A stretch of DNA of 64,000 nt from Bryobacterales bacterium. Lineage in GTDB: Bacteria; Acidobacteriota; Terriglobia; Bryobacterales; Bryobacteraceae. Shown here in pieces: positions 1 through 8,950 of this stretch. The stretch's first letter is position 1, and each line of letters begins with the position of its first letter. The position numbers and the translations under genes are program-made. The stretch covers positions 16,279-80,278 of the forward strand of contig PMSX01000228.1 of the NCBI GenBank assembly GCA_003167495.1, given 5' to 3'. Below the pieces are notes generated by a model. The model was not told the DNA's origin and made no database searches. It saw nothing but the letters and a program-made list of their open reading frames with translations.

Positions 1-460
1 TGGCATAGTCGCGCAACGCAGCATCTGGTACCCCGTCAACTTGCTGGCCGCCGGCATAGTGCCCTCACTAGCCGACGCGCCGCTTTCGCAACTCAGAGAA
101 TTTAGCGAGAGCGGCTTGATTGCCGGTTCAATCATCCACCTTCTGATGTCGCTGTTTGTGGGCGTGCTGTATGCCATTTCGCTTCCAATGTTTCCGCGGG
201 GCGCGAAATGGCGCAGTGGCCTGGTAACTCCGATTCTCTGGTCAGGGCTGGTCGCGGCGACACTTTCGGTGATCAATCCCGCCTTGAATGCGCGCATCGA
301 GTGGACTTGGTTCGTGGGATCTCAGATTGCCTTTGGCGTGACGGCGGGTTGGATAGTAGGGCGGAGCGAGAAGATCGAGACCATGCAGAGTTGGCGGCTC
401 ATCGATCGTGCGGGAATTGAATCTCTGGATAGCGATGCCGAGGAGAAAGCTGACTCATGA
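1..460 (+). CDS. Membrane protein of respiratory operon (5' end missing)
   Basis: The reading frame is open from the first bases of the window, so the true start lies upstream and only the C-terminal ~150 residues are seen. Two to three hydrophobic segments are visible (around IIHLLMSLFVGVLYAI, VTPILWSGLVAATL and WFVGSQIAFGVTAGWIVG), followed by a short charged tail, so it is an integral membrane protein. I do not recognise a named family. Its stop codon overlaps the start of the next gene (ATGA), so it is translationally coupled to a cytochrome c/Rieske/cytochrome b set and probably belongs to the same electron-transfer complex or the oxidase cluster expected upstream. Function is otherwise unknown. 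Confidence 0.7.
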   Translation, partial: GIVAQRSIWYPVNLLAAGIVPSLADAPLSQLREFSESGLIAGSIIHLLMSLFVGVLYAISLPMFPRGAKWRSGLVTPILWSGLVAATLSVINPALNARIEWTWFVGSQIAFGVTAGWIVGRSEKIETMQSWRLIDRAGIESLDSDAEEKADS

Positions 461-1161
461 TTTGCTGGATCCGCTCCCTATCAGTTACCGCCGCCATGAT
501 GATGCTTGTTGCCTGCGGTGATCGCCCGGAGCAATACATGCTACCAGACCAAGTGATGACTTTCGGAACGCTTTATAAAGACAATTGCGCCGGTTGCCAC
601 GGGCAGAACGGCCGGTATGGTGCGGCGCGCCCGTTGAACGACGGACTCTATCTTGGACTCATCGGGAAAGAGCGGCTGCGCAAGGTAATTGCGAACGGCG
701 TGTCTGGGACGACTATGCCCCCGTTCGCACAGGACCAAGGTGGCACTCTCACGGACCGGCAAATAAGCGTGCTAGCCGACGAAATAGAAAAGAGATGGGC
801 GCTGCCGCAAGAGTTCGATGCCGCTACAATGCCGGCTTACGACGGCACGCTTGGCAACGCGACCGCCGGCGCGACGACGTTTCGCCAGTACTGCGCTGGT
901 TGTCACGGCCCGGATGGGACAGGTGTTTCGGGACACAGAGGCGGATCGGCCGTCGATCCCGCTTACCTGGCGCTGGTGAGTGATCAGTACCTTCGCACAA
1001 CAGTTATCGCCGGTCGATCTGACGAAGCTATTCCTAACTGGCGGACTTATGTTCCGGGCCATGAAATGAACCCGCAGGAGGTCTCCGATATCGTAGCTTG
1101 GCTCGCTGCCCACCGCACATTTCCGGATAACCGGACAAAAGGAGGATCGAATTTACCATGA
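457..1161 (+). CDS. Diheme cytochrome c lipoprotein
   Basis: A secreted electron carrier of 234 residues. The N-terminus is a lipoprotein signal peptide with a lipobox-like LVAC near residue 20, so the protein should be anchored to a membrane facing the periplasm. Two class I cytochrome c domains each carry a CAGCH heme-binding motif, at residues 44-48 and 146-150. Methionines at TTMPPF and near the end of the second domain are candidate axial ligands. The start overlaps the previous gene by ATGA and the stop overlaps the Rieske gene by ATGA. The order suggests it takes electrons from the Rieske/cytochrome b pair and passes them to a terminal oxidase. Which oxidase cannot be seen here. Confidence 0.9.
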   Translation: MICWIRSLSVTAAMMMLVACGDRPEQYMLPDQVMTFGTLYKDNCAGCHGQNGRYGAARPLNDGLYLGLIGKERLRKVIANGVSGTTMPPFAQDQGGTLTDRQISVLADEIEKRWALPQEFDAATMPAYDGTLGNATAGATTFRQYCAGCHGPDGTGVSGHRGGSAVDPAYLALVSDQYLRTTVIAGRSDEAIPNWRTYVPGHEMNPQEVSDIVAWLAAHRTFPDNRTKGGSNLP

Positions 1162-1718
1162 GTGGTAACAATCAGGAATCAGGTTGCGGTTGCAACAAAG
1201 TTGCGCTTGCCGAGCACACACCCGCGCAATCGCTGTCGCGCCGCAATGCACTTCTCAAGCTCGGCGCTGGCCTGAACGCGCTCGCCGGATTATTGATTGG
1301 TGTGCCAGTTTTCGGATACGTTTTATCGACATTCTCGAAAAGGTCACCACGCAGCTGGGTGTCGCTCGGAGCGGTGAATCAGTTCCCCGAAGGGAATACA
1401 AGATTAGCGGTGTTTCGGAACCCAGTCACCGCGGCTTGGGACGGAGATACCGCAGAGGTGCCGTGCTGGGTGCGAAGAATCGAAGGTGAGAAGTTTCAAG
1501 TATTCGCCATCAACTGCACCCACCTGGGCTGCCCGGTGCGGTGGTTCCAGCAATCACGGCTGTTCATGTGTCCGTGCCACGGTGGCGTGTTCTACGAGGA
1601 CGGATCTCATGCTTCGGGGCCGCCTCCGCGTGGACTGTTCGTTTACGAGCACAAGGTGGAGGGCGGAGAGCTGAAGATTTTGGGCGGTAATCTTCCGACC
1701 TTGGCGGAGCCAACATGA
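1158..1718 (+). CDS. Rieske [2Fe-2S] protein of a bc-type complex
   Basis: A 186-residue iron-sulfur subunit of a quinol:cytochrome c oxidoreductase. The cluster-binding motifs are complete: CTHLGC (Cys120, His122, Cys125) and CPCHGG (Cys138, Cys140, His141). The two outer Cys-His pairs bind the cluster and Cys125/Cys140 form the usual disulfide. The N-terminus has a twin-arginine-like SRRNALLKLG followed by one hydrophobic helix, consistent with Tat-dependent insertion and retention as a membrane anchor. A Cys-rich GCGCN near the start is unusual. It overlaps the upstream cytochrome c gene by four bases and is followed 9 nt later by cytochrome b, so the three form one transcription unit. Confidence 0.93.
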   Translation: MSGNNQESGCGCNKVALAEHTPAQSLSRRNALLKLGAGLNALAGLLIGVPVFGYVLSTFSKRSPRSWVSLGAVNQFPEGNTRLAVFRNPVTAAWDGDTAEVPCWVRRIEGEKFQVFAINCTHLGCPVRWFQQSRLFMCPCHGGVFYEDGSHASGPPPRGLFVYEHKVEGGELKILGGNLPTLAEPT

Positions 1719-1727
1719 GGTTGACCT

Positions 1728-3212
1728 ATGGTTATGCTTAGATCGCTCGCACTTTGGATAGAAAACCGCTTGCATCTGGTGAAGGTGTTCGAAGCGACTG
1801 CCGGCCACAAGGTTCCTCCCAGCACAAACAGCTGGTTCTATGTCTTTGGCAGTGGAACGCTTTTGTGCTTCGTTCTGCAGATCATCACGGGTATTTGCCT
1901 GGCCCTCGTCTATGTTCCTTCTGCGAGCCAGGCATGGCCCAGTTTGCAATATCTTAATAACCAGCAATTTCTGGGAGCCTTTTTGCGAGCTGTGCACAAT
2001 TGGGGTTCCATATTCATGGTGGCCATCATGAGCTTGCACCTGGTGCAAACGTTCTTGTTCGGCGCCTACAAATACCCACGCGAACTGACCTGGGTCAGCG
2101 GCTGCGTTTTATTCCTCTGTACACTCGGCATGGCGTTTACCGGCCAGGTTCTACGTTTCGATCAGGATGCCTACTGGGGATTGGGGATTGGCGCATCGAT
2201 TATGGGGCGCGTACCATTCATTGGAGCGCAGTTGGTGCATTTTATGCTGGCCGGTTCGATCATAGCGGGCGAGACGCTTTCCCGCTTTTTCACGATGCAC
2301 GTGTTCGTAGTGCCTGGAATGATCATCGCGCTGCTCAGTCTGCATCTAAGACTCGTATTGACAAAGGGTATTAATGAGTATCCGCAGCCCGGCCAGCTGG
2401 TGAGCAAAGAAACTTATGAGAACGAGTACGAGGAGGCGGTCCACAAGAGTGGCGTGCCGTTTGTGCCGGATGTGATCGGCAAAGACTTGATATTCAGCGC
2501 GTTCCTGGTGGTGGCGATTGTCACTTGCGCGCTCGTTTTCGGTCCAGCCGGCCCCAATGGACCACCGAACCCAACCTTAATTCACACAGCGCCGAAACCG
2601 GATTTTTATTTCCTGCCGGTGTACGCGATTCTCGCGCTGCTGCCGGCCTACATGGAGACGTTCCTGCTGCTCGTTGCTCCTGTGATCGGCCTCGCGGTTC
2701 TCATTCTGCTTCCGTTCTATTCGGGAACGGGAGAAAAGAGTTACCGGCGCCGCCCAATAGCTATCGTGATTGTGGTTCTTGCGTTTTTGACGGTAGGGAT
2801 ACTCGCCCATCTTGGAACGTTCGCACCGTGGTCTCCACACATGGATGCGTGGAGCGGTGCACCAACGCCCGTTGCGTTTATAAGGGACCGTTCTGGATTA
2901 GAACTCCAAGGTGCGCTTCTCATTCAAGGGAAGCAATGCCGAAATTGTCATAGTCTCAATGGCGAAGGTGGCCTACGTGGTCCGGCTCTCGACACAGTAG
3001 CCACAAGATTGACGCGCGACGAACTCGTTAGACAAGTCATTCAGGGCAGCGGGAACATGCCGGCCTACGGTAAGAACCTGAGCCCGGCGGAGGTCACCGC
3101 GCTAGTCGCCTTTATGGAAACCTTGCGACCCTCGTATCAGCCTCCGGCGCGTGACTCCACCGAATCAGTGCGACTGCACTCGCCTTCGAAGGACCTGCGA
3201 GCGGACCGCTAA
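1728..3212 (+). CDS. Cytochrome b fused to a C-terminal cytochrome c domain
   Basis: The quinol-oxidising core subunit, 494 residues. Residues ~1-230 form the four-helix cytochrome b N-terminal bundle (VHNWGSIFM, HLVQTFLFGAYKYPRELTW, HVFVVPGM) with paired His ligands for two b hemes. Residues ~245-385 carry the PetD/subunit IV-like helices. A further single-heme c domain follows with CRNCH at residues 404-408 and a likely Met ligand in NMPAYGK. Cytochrome b-c fusions are known in Gram-positive and some Acidobacteria complexes and let the b subunit hand electrons directly to a tethered c heme. A GAGG ribosome-binding site lies 8 nt before the ATG. The context with Rieske and diheme c supports a complete complex III. 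Confidence 0.9.
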   Translation: MVMLRSLALWIENRLHLVKVFEATAGHKVPPSTNSWFYVFGSGTLLCFVLQIITGICLALVYVPSASQAWPSLQYLNNQQFLGAFLRAVHNWGSIFMVAIMSLHLVQTFLFGAYKYPRELTWVSGCVLFLCTLGMAFTGQVLRFDQDAYWGLGIGASIMGRVPFIGAQLVHFMLAGSIIAGETLSRFFTMHVFVVPGMIIALLSLHLRLVLTKGINEYPQPGQLVSKETYENEYEEAVHKSGVPFVPDVIGKDLIFSAFLVVAIVTCALVFGPAGPNGPPNPTLIHTAPKPDFYFLPVYAILALLPAYMETFLLLVAPVIGLAVLILLPFYSGTGEKSYRRRPIAIVIVVLAFLTVGILAHLGTFAPWSPHMDAWSGAPTPVAFIRDRSGLELQGALLIQGKQCRNCHSLNGEGGLRGPALDTVATRLTRDELVRQVIQGSGNMPAYGKNLSPAEVTALVAFMETLRPSYQPPARDSTESVRLHSPSKDLRADR

Positions 3213-3223
3213 AACCAGAGGAT

Positions 3224-5485
3224 ATGGAAACGGTTGCCGCAGCTGCGCTCTCCTCATGGAGTCTGAACGCTACATTGGTATGCGCGCTGTTGGCGCTAGC
3301 GCTTATTTACTTTCGAGGGTGGCGGCTCCTTAACGCCGAACGGCCTCACAAATACACCGTACCCAGACTCGTCTCGTTTACGTCAGGGCTGACTACGATT
3401 TTTATCGCTTTGGCCTCGCCAATAGATGCACTTGTCGGGTTCCTCCTGGAGGCACATATGATTCAGCATCTGCTGCTCATCATGGTGGCGCCTCCGCTCC
3501 TGTGGCTCGGGCAGCCTGTTCTGCCACTTATGCGCGGTTTACCTCGCTTCGTGTTCAGAGACGTAGTCGGGCCTTTCTTTTCTTGGAACGAACTGAGGCA
3601 AGCCGGCAAGGCAATTATGCACCCGCTTATCGGCTGGTGCTCCCTGGCAGCCGTTATCATCGTTTGGCACTTTCCCCGGGTCTACGAGTTAGCGCTTCAC
3701 TCGCAACGCTGGCATCAAGCCGAGCATGCGTGCTTCTTCTGGAGCGCCATGCTGTTCTGGTGGCCGGTAATCGGGGTTTGGCCGAGTCAACCTGTCTGGC
3801 CCAAGTGGGCGATGATTCCCTACCTGGGCCTAGCCGATGTCGTGAATACGGGACTGTCCGCGGTACTGTGCTTCTCGGATCACGTTTTGTATCCCACCTA
3901 TCAATCGGCCCCGCGCTTGTGGGGCATCTCGGCAATCAGCGATCAAGTTACTGCGGGCGCCATTATGTGGGTGCCCGGATCAATTGCTTTCCTGGCCCCG
4001 GCCGTAGTGCTGATCATGCAGGTTGCTGAGGCTGGCCGATCTCAGAGAATCAAACGCACGCAGGTCGCTCGCGTGGCCACTCCGCGCGTTCGACCGAAAG
4101 CCCTCTGGGATCTCTCGCGGATACCTGCCCTCGGATCCATTCTTCAGTCTCGATATTTTCGGCGATCGATCCAGGTTGTGATGTTGCTGGTGGCGGCAGC
4201 GGTTGTAGCCGACGGACTTTTTGGACCCCAGGTTGCACCGATAAACCTGGCAGGCGTGTTGCCGTGGACTTACTGGCGCGGTCTAGCGGTGATTGCGTTG
4301 CTCGTGGCGGGAAACCTCTTTTGCATGGCGTGCCCATTCACGTTGCCTCGCGACTTAGCGCGAAAATTCGTAACGCCTCTGTTTCGTTGGCCAAGACAAT
4401 TGCGCACGAAGTGGCTTGCCGTCGGCTTGCTGATCACGTATCTCTGGGCTTATGAGGCTTTGGGCGTGTGGAACAGCCCGCGCTCGACTGCTTGGATTAT
4501 TGTAGGCTATTTCGTCGCGGCTTTCGCGATTGATAGCTTTTTTAAGGGCGCCAGCTTTTGCAAGTACGTCTGTCCCATCGGCCAATTCCATTTCGTTCAT
4601 GCTCTTGTGTCGCCTCTTGAAGTGAGGGTGCGCGAACCCGCGGTATGCAATTCCTGCAGCAGCTACGATTGCATTCGCGGCAATGACCGGCACCGAGGAT
4701 GCGAGCTGAATCTTTTTCAACCAAAGAAAAAAGGTAACTTCGATTGCACCTTTTGCTTAGATTGCGTGCAGGCTTGTCCTCAACAGAACGTCGGAATTCT
4801 TCCAGCGCGGCCGGCGGACGCGCTATATAAGGATAGCCGTGGATCCGGAATCGGGCGCCTCAGCCAGCGGCCGGATGTCGCGGCTCTCGCCCTAGTGCTG
4901 GTATTCGGAGCGTTCGTCAATGCAGCCGTAATGACTGGGCCGGTGATGATGTGGATGCATCAATGGCACGCAAAGCTGCAGCTCAGCTCGATGGTGCCGG
5001 TCGTGACGGTGTTTTATCTCGTAGGTCTGTTGGTTGTTCCCGCTATCTTGGTCGGCGCTTGTGGCTGGGCCAGCCGCTACTGGGGACAGCTAAACCTGAC
5101 GCCAATCAGCGTGATCTGTCGTTTCGCGCTGGCCTTCATACCGGGCGGCTTCGGAATGTGGTTGGCGCACTTTTCCAATCACCTGCTGGCAGGATGGAGC
5201 ACAATTATCCCGGTAGCCGGCAGATTCTTGGGGCCGACAACCTCCATCAATTACCCTGCGGCGTTTGTTCCTGATTGGCTGCCCTCAATGGAACTGATCT
5301 TCCTGGATGCGGGTCTGCTTCTAACCTTATATATGATGTGGCGGGTGGCTTTCCGTCTCGTTAATGGTGTGCGCTCATCGCTGCCCGTGTTTTTGCCGTG
5401 GGCGCTTCCTGCGATCGCGCTCTATTTGGCCGGCGTTTGGATCGTTTTCCAACCGATGCAGATGCGCGGAATGATGATGTCGTAG
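3224..5485 (+). CDS. CtaG-like oxidase assembly domain fused to polyferredoxin (NapH/CcoG-like) domain
   Basis: A 753-residue polytopic membrane protein. Residues ~1-265 match the cytochrome c oxidase assembly factor CtaG of the caa3 type (MIQHLLLIMVAPPLLWLG; conserved His/Trp-rich helices), which is involved in building the Cu centre of heme-copper oxidases. Residues ~300-530 resemble NapH/CcoG-type membrane ferredoxins: CKYVCPIG at 446-453, a CNSC segment, and CTFCLDCVQACP at 508-519, enough Cys for two [4Fe-4S] clusters. About six more helices follow. I read the gene as a single open frame with no sign of frameshift, so the fusion appears real. It sits between cytochrome b and heme farnesyltransferase. 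The iron-sulfur half might supply electrons for copper reduction during assembly, as proposed for CcoG. That is inference. Confidence 0.8.
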   Translation: METVAAAALSSWSLNATLVCALLALALIYFRGWRLLNAERPHKYTVPRLVSFTSGLTTIFIALASPIDALVGFLLEAHMIQHLLLIMVAPPLLWLGQPVLPLMRGLPRFVFRDVVGPFFSWNELRQAGKAIMHPLIGWCSLAAVIIVWHFPRVYELALHSQRWHQAEHACFFWSAMLFWWPVIGVWPSQPVWPKWAMIPYLGLADVVNTGLSAVLCFSDHVLYPTYQSAPRLWGISAISDQVTAGAIMWVPGSIAFLAPAVVLIMQVAEAGRSQRIKRTQVARVATPRVRPKALWDLSRIPALGSILQSRYFRRSIQVVMLLVAAAVVADGLFGPQVAPINLAGVLPWTYWRGLAVIALLVAGNLFCMACPFTLPRDLARKFVTPLFRWPRQLRTKWLAVGLLITYLWAYEALGVWNSPRSTAWIIVGYFVAAFAIDSFFKGASFCKYVCPIGQFHFVHALVSPLEVRVREPAVCNSCSSYDCIRGNDRHRGCELNLFQPKKKGNFDCTFCLDCVQACPQQNVGILPARPADALYKDSRGSGIGRLSQRPDVAALALVLVFGAFVNAAVMTGPVMMWMHQWHAKLQLSSMVPVVTVFYLVGLLVVPAILVGACGWASRYWGQLNLTPISVICRFALAFIPGGFGMWLAHFSNHLLAGWSTIIPVAGRFLGPTTSINYPAAFVPDWLPSMELIFLDAGLLLTLYMMWRVAFRLVNGVRSSLPVFLPWALPAIALYLAGVWIVFQPMQMRGMMMS

Positions 5486-5584
5486 CCTGGCAGCCGAGCG
5501 GTGCTTGGTCAACACAGACAGGATCGCCAAGCCTCCGCGCAGGCGTTGCCGGGCGATTACTTAGGAGAAACGAGCAGCTACCGA

Positions 5585-6436
5585 ATGCGAGATTACTTGG
5601 AACTAACCAAGCCGAGAATCACCATGATGATTCTCATCACGACCGCGGTGGGGTACTCGTTCGGTCACCGGACTTTCTTCCATCCGCTGATGCTGCTACA
5701 TACACTACTTGGAACGGCGCTGCTGGCTTCAGGAACATCGACTTTGAATCAGTGGTGGGAGGCAAGATCTGACGCGATGATGCATCGGACACGCGAGCGT
5801 CCGATTCCCGCTGGCAGAATGAAGCGCCGTCACGCCCTTGTGTTCGGAGCTTCACTCTCCATCTGCGGATTTGCCGAATTGTGGCTCCAGACAAATGCGC
5901 TCACGGCGTTGCTGGGCTTGTTCACCTTGCTCAGTTATCTGTTCGTCTACACGCCCTTAAAGCGGCGCACACCTCTGTGCACAACCCTCGGAGCGGTGCC
6001 GGGCGCGATGCCTCCGCTTATCGGCTATGCGGCCGCCAACGGACATCTTGACTGGCCGGCGCTGGCCTTGTTTGCCATCCTATTTGTCTGGCAGTTTCCT
6101 CACTTCTACGCGATCGCTTGGATGTATCGCGAGGATTATGCGAGAGGAGGCATCCGGATGCTCGCGGTGGTCGAGCCTCAAGGAGTATCGACACGCAAGC
6201 GCATTGTGGCCTGTTCAGTGCTACTGATCCCGATTAGCCTTTTGCCGCGTGCGTTGGGTATGTCGGGATCCATTTACGCAATTGCCGCGGTTGCGGCAGG
6301 CCTGGCGCTGCTCTGTGTCGGAGTACGTTTTCGACAAGAGTGGACCTCCGCCCGAGCACGGCATGTGTTGCTGGCGTCAGTGGTTTACCTGCCGGCGATT
6401 CTGGCGGTCATGGTGTTAGACCGGCGCTCTTTTTGA
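5585..6436 (+). CDS. ctaB: Protoheme IX farnesyltransferase (heme O synthase)
   Basis: Transfers a farnesyl group to heme b to make heme O, needed by heme-copper oxidases. It is a UbiA-family membrane enzyme with about eight or nine helices. The diagnostic motifs are LTKPRIT near the N-terminus, NQWWEARSDAMMHRTRERP (the NxxxDxxxD prenyl-diphosphate/Mg site), and YTPLKRRTP. The ATG at 5585 gives 283 residues and puts LTKPRIT close to the start, as in the family. A GTG at 5501 would add a non-conserved stretch of 28 residues. An AGGAGA lies somewhat far (~17 nt) upstream. It follows the CtaG fusion and closes the respiratory operon, which implies a heme O/A oxidase upstream of the window. Confidence 0.93.
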   Translation: MRDYLELTKPRITMMILITTAVGYSFGHRTFFHPLMLLHTLLGTALLASGTSTLNQWWEARSDAMMHRTRERPIPAGRMKRRHALVFGASLSICGFAELWLQTNALTALLGLFTLLSYLFVYTPLKRRTPLCTTLGAVPGAMPPLIGYAAANGHLDWPALALFAILFVWQFPHFYAIAWMYREDYARGGIRMLAVVEPQGVSTRKRIVACSVLLIPISLLPRALGMSGSIYAIAAVAAGLALLCVGVRFRQEWTSARARHVLLASVVYLPAILAVMVLDRRSF

Positions 6437-6628
6437 GGTTCCACAAACTTACGACCCTAGGTCTCCCTAAGCTTTTCTATCTCACAAACTTTTGTTGCAA
6501 CTCGCCAAGCGGCCAACAAAAGTAGTTCGTCTCGTCTCTTCTGGAACGTAGGAAGTGAAACCGAGTTCGGGCTTGTACGACGGGAATGTTCACTAAGTGC
6601 AGTTTCCGAGCGAAGGAGAAAAGGATAC

Positions 6629-7597
6629 ATGAGTTCAGACAAAGCAATAAGACGCATCGCGATTGTCGGCACCGGGGCGATTGGTGCAAGCTGGGCGGCA
6701 GAGTTTCTCGCGCGGGGATTCGACGTGATTGCTACAGATCCAGCGCCTAACGCCGAGTCGAACCTCCGCAAGTTCATCGACGCGGCGTGGCCGGCTCTCA
6801 CTGACATAGGTCTTTCGCCCAAGGCATCGCGAGAAAGGCTCAGTTTCACTCCTGACATGAAAACCGCAGTGTCGGATGCGGATCTGGTACAGGAGAACGG
6901 ACCCGAGAGGCCCGATTTCAAGATCAAATTGTTTGCCGATTTGGACGCCGCGACCCCCCATGACTCGATCATTGCTTCGAGTTCATCGGGGCTGACCATG
7001 ACCGTCATCCAATCCGGTTGCAGCCGTCCCGAACGCTGTGTCATTGGACATCCTTTCAATCCTCCGCACATGATTCCGTTGGTGGAGGTAGTTGGAGGCG
7101 CAAAGACATCGGCGGAAACGGTCCGGCGAGCCATTGCGTTTTACGCTTCCATCGGGAAGAAGCCGATTCATCTACGCAAGGAAGTGGTGGGCCACGTTGC
7201 GAATCGGCTACAGGCTGCGCTATATCGAGAAGTAGTGAACCTGGTTCATTTAGGTGTGCTGGATGTGGCCGATGCCGACACTGCCGTGAGCTGGGGACCT
7301 GGACTCCGCTGGGGGGTTATGGGCCCCAATCTGCTCTTTCATCTCGGTGGCGGTCAAGGTGGAATTCAGCATTTCATGGAACACCTTTCTGGGCCCTTAG
7401 CAACCTGGTGGAAGGATCTCGGCACCTTCACAGATTGGCCGGAAGGGCTCAAACAAACCATAGTTGATGGAACCTTAGGGGAAGTTCACGGGCGCACGGT
7501 GGACCAGTTGGCTGCGACTCGGGATGAAGTGCTGCTGGGCCTTCTACAGCTGCGCGCGAAGTACACCGAGGTTCGCGAGCCGGTTCCAGTTTCCTAA
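6629..7597 (+). CDS. 3-hydroxyacyl-CoA dehydrogenase family protein (NAD-binding)
   Basis: A 322-residue soluble dehydrogenase that should oxidise a 3-hydroxy acid or 3-hydroxyacyl-CoA with NAD+. The Rossmann motif GTGAIG sits near residues 11-16. The family signature GHPFNPPHMIPLVEVVGG near residue 140 contains the catalytic His, and the C-terminal all-helical domain follows. Length and the single C-terminal domain resemble L-carnitine 3-dehydrogenase and lambda-crystallin-type enzymes as well as 3-hydroxybutyryl-CoA dehydrogenases, so substrate is not settled. A strong GAAGGAGAAAAGG precedes the ATG. It opens the nine-gene acyl-CoA operon. The 192 nt before it contain no gene. Confidence 0.85.
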   Translation: MSSDKAIRRIAIVGTGAIGASWAAEFLARGFDVIATDPAPNAESNLRKFIDAAWPALTDIGLSPKASRERLSFTPDMKTAVSDADLVQENGPERPDFKIKLFADLDAATPHDSIIASSSSGLTMTVIQSGCSRPERCVIGHPFNPPHMIPLVEVVGGAKTSAETVRRAIAFYASIGKKPIHLRKEVVGHVANRLQAALYREVVNLVHLGVLDVADADTAVSWGPGLRWGVMGPNLLFHLGGGQGGIQHFMEHLSGPLATWWKDLGTFTDWPEGLKQTIVDGTLGEVHGRTVDQLAATRDEVLLGLLQLRAKYTEVREPVPVS

Positions 7598-7612
7598 CAG
7601 GAACTGCCGCAT

Positions 7613-8932
7613 ATGTCTGAGCGCACACCTCGTGTCGTTATTGTCGGCGGTGGCTTTGGCGGTTTAGCCGCTGCTAAGGCGCTGCGAGATGCCCCGGCGC
7701 AGATCATCTTGATCGATCGCACGAATCATCACCTCTTTCAGCCGCTGCTCTACCAAGTGGCGACGTCGGTGCTCACGCCTTCACAAATAGGTTCACCGAT
7801 CCGTAACATTCTTCGAAGACAAAAGAATACGACGGTGATCCTGGGTGAAGCTACGGGTGTAAATAAGGAAGAAAAGTATGTACTCGTCAACTCAGCCGAC
7901 CGGACGAACGTGCCGATTACTTACGATTTCCTGGTGTTGGCGACCGGAGCAACTCACAGTTACTTCGGACACAACGAATTCGAGAGATTTGCGCCCGGCC
8001 TGAAGAGCTTGGCCGACGCGGTAGCGATACGCAACAAGGTCTTGCATGCCTTCGAGCAGGCGGAAGCCGAGGAAGACCCCAACAATCACCGGGATCTCCT
8101 CACATTCGTGCTGGTCGGGGCCGGTCCTACGGGAGTGGAGATGGCCAGCGCAATAGCCCTGCTGACTCGCAGTACGCTCAAATCGGAGTTCCGGCGCATC
8201 AATCCTGATTCAGCACGGATTCTCCTGTTGGATGCGGCGCCGCGTGTTCTTGGGCCTTTTGCGGAAACGCTATCGCAGGCCGCCAAACAACGCCTGGAGA
8301 GCTTGGGCGTCGAGGTCCGGCTAGGGCACAGCGTCGATCAGATTGATGCTGACGGTGTGGTCGTGTCGGGAGAACGCATTTTCAGCAAAACAGTGATTTG
8401 GACGGCCGGAGTTACCCCATCACCAGCCGGCAAGTGGCTGAACGTGCCGACGGATCGCGCCGGGCGAGTTCGCGTCGAACCTGATTTGTCGGTAGCGGGG
8501 TACCCGGACGTTTTTGTGGTTGGCGACACGGCGTCACTAGACCAGGACGGTAAGCCATTAGCGGGCGTTGCGCAAGTGGCAATGCAAGAAGGACGCTATG
8601 CTGGAAAGCTGATTCGCCGCCGCTTATGCGGTGTAGCGACGCCGAAGCCTTTTCGTTACTTCGATAAGGGCACGATGGCGGTAGTGGGCAAAGGCTTTGC
8701 TGTCTTACAAAGCGGCAAAGTGCGGATCAGCGGTTTCCTCGCGTGGCTCGCCTGGGCGGCGATACATCTCCAGTTTCTGGCGCAATCCAGCCTTCGCATG
8801 AGTGTCTTCTTGCAATGGGCTTGGACGTATATCACCGGACAGCGCGGCTCGCGCTTGATTGTAAATCACCACGGTGCGGAGCTAGCGCGGCCGGCTGCTC
8901 GCGAAGCGCAGGTACAAAGTTTTTCAAAGTGA
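7613..8932 (+). CDS. ndh: Type II NADH:quinone oxidoreductase (NDH-2)
   Basis: A peripheral membrane flavoprotein of 439 residues that passes electrons from NADH to quinone without pumping protons. It shows the FAD dinucleotide fold GGGFGGLAAAKAL at the N-terminus, the NDH-2 signature HHLFQPLLYQVAT, the second NAD-binding fold LVGAGPTGVEMA, and GDTA near residue 303. The C-terminus has the amphipathic region FLAQSSLRMSVFLQWAWTYI that typically holds NDH-2 on the membrane. Its place inside a beta-oxidation-type operon suggests it re-oxidises NADH from the dehydrogenase encoded 15 nt upstream. A decayed copy of its C-terminal part is present at 42840-42932. Confidence 0.92.
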   Translation: MSERTPRVVIVGGGFGGLAAAKALRDAPAQIILIDRTNHHLFQPLLYQVATSVLTPSQIGSPIRNILRRQKNTTVILGEATGVNKEEKYVLVNSADRTNVPITYDFLVLATGATHSYFGHNEFERFAPGLKSLADAVAIRNKVLHAFEQAEAEEDPNNHRDLLTFVLVGAGPTGVEMASAIALLTRSTLKSEFRRINPDSARILLLDAAPRVLGPFAETLSQAAKQRLESLGVEVRLGHSVDQIDADGVVVSGERIFSKTVIWTAGVTPSPAGKWLNVPTDRAGRVRVEPDLSVAGYPDVFVVGDTASLDQDGKPLAGVAQVAMQEGRYAGKLIRRRLCGVATPKPFRYFDKGTMAVVGKGFAVLQSGKVRISGFLAWLAWAAIHLQFLAQSSLRMSVFLQWAWTYITGQRGSRLIVNHHGAELARPAAREAQVQSFSK

Positions 8933-8950
8933 CAGTTAAGGAGAAGTTTC

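Noticed and set aside
6457..7134. 225-codon open frame on the minus strand
   Set aside because: It lies antisense to the well-supported 3-hydroxyacyl-CoA dehydrogenase gene and shows no family resemblance; it is a by-product of codon usage.
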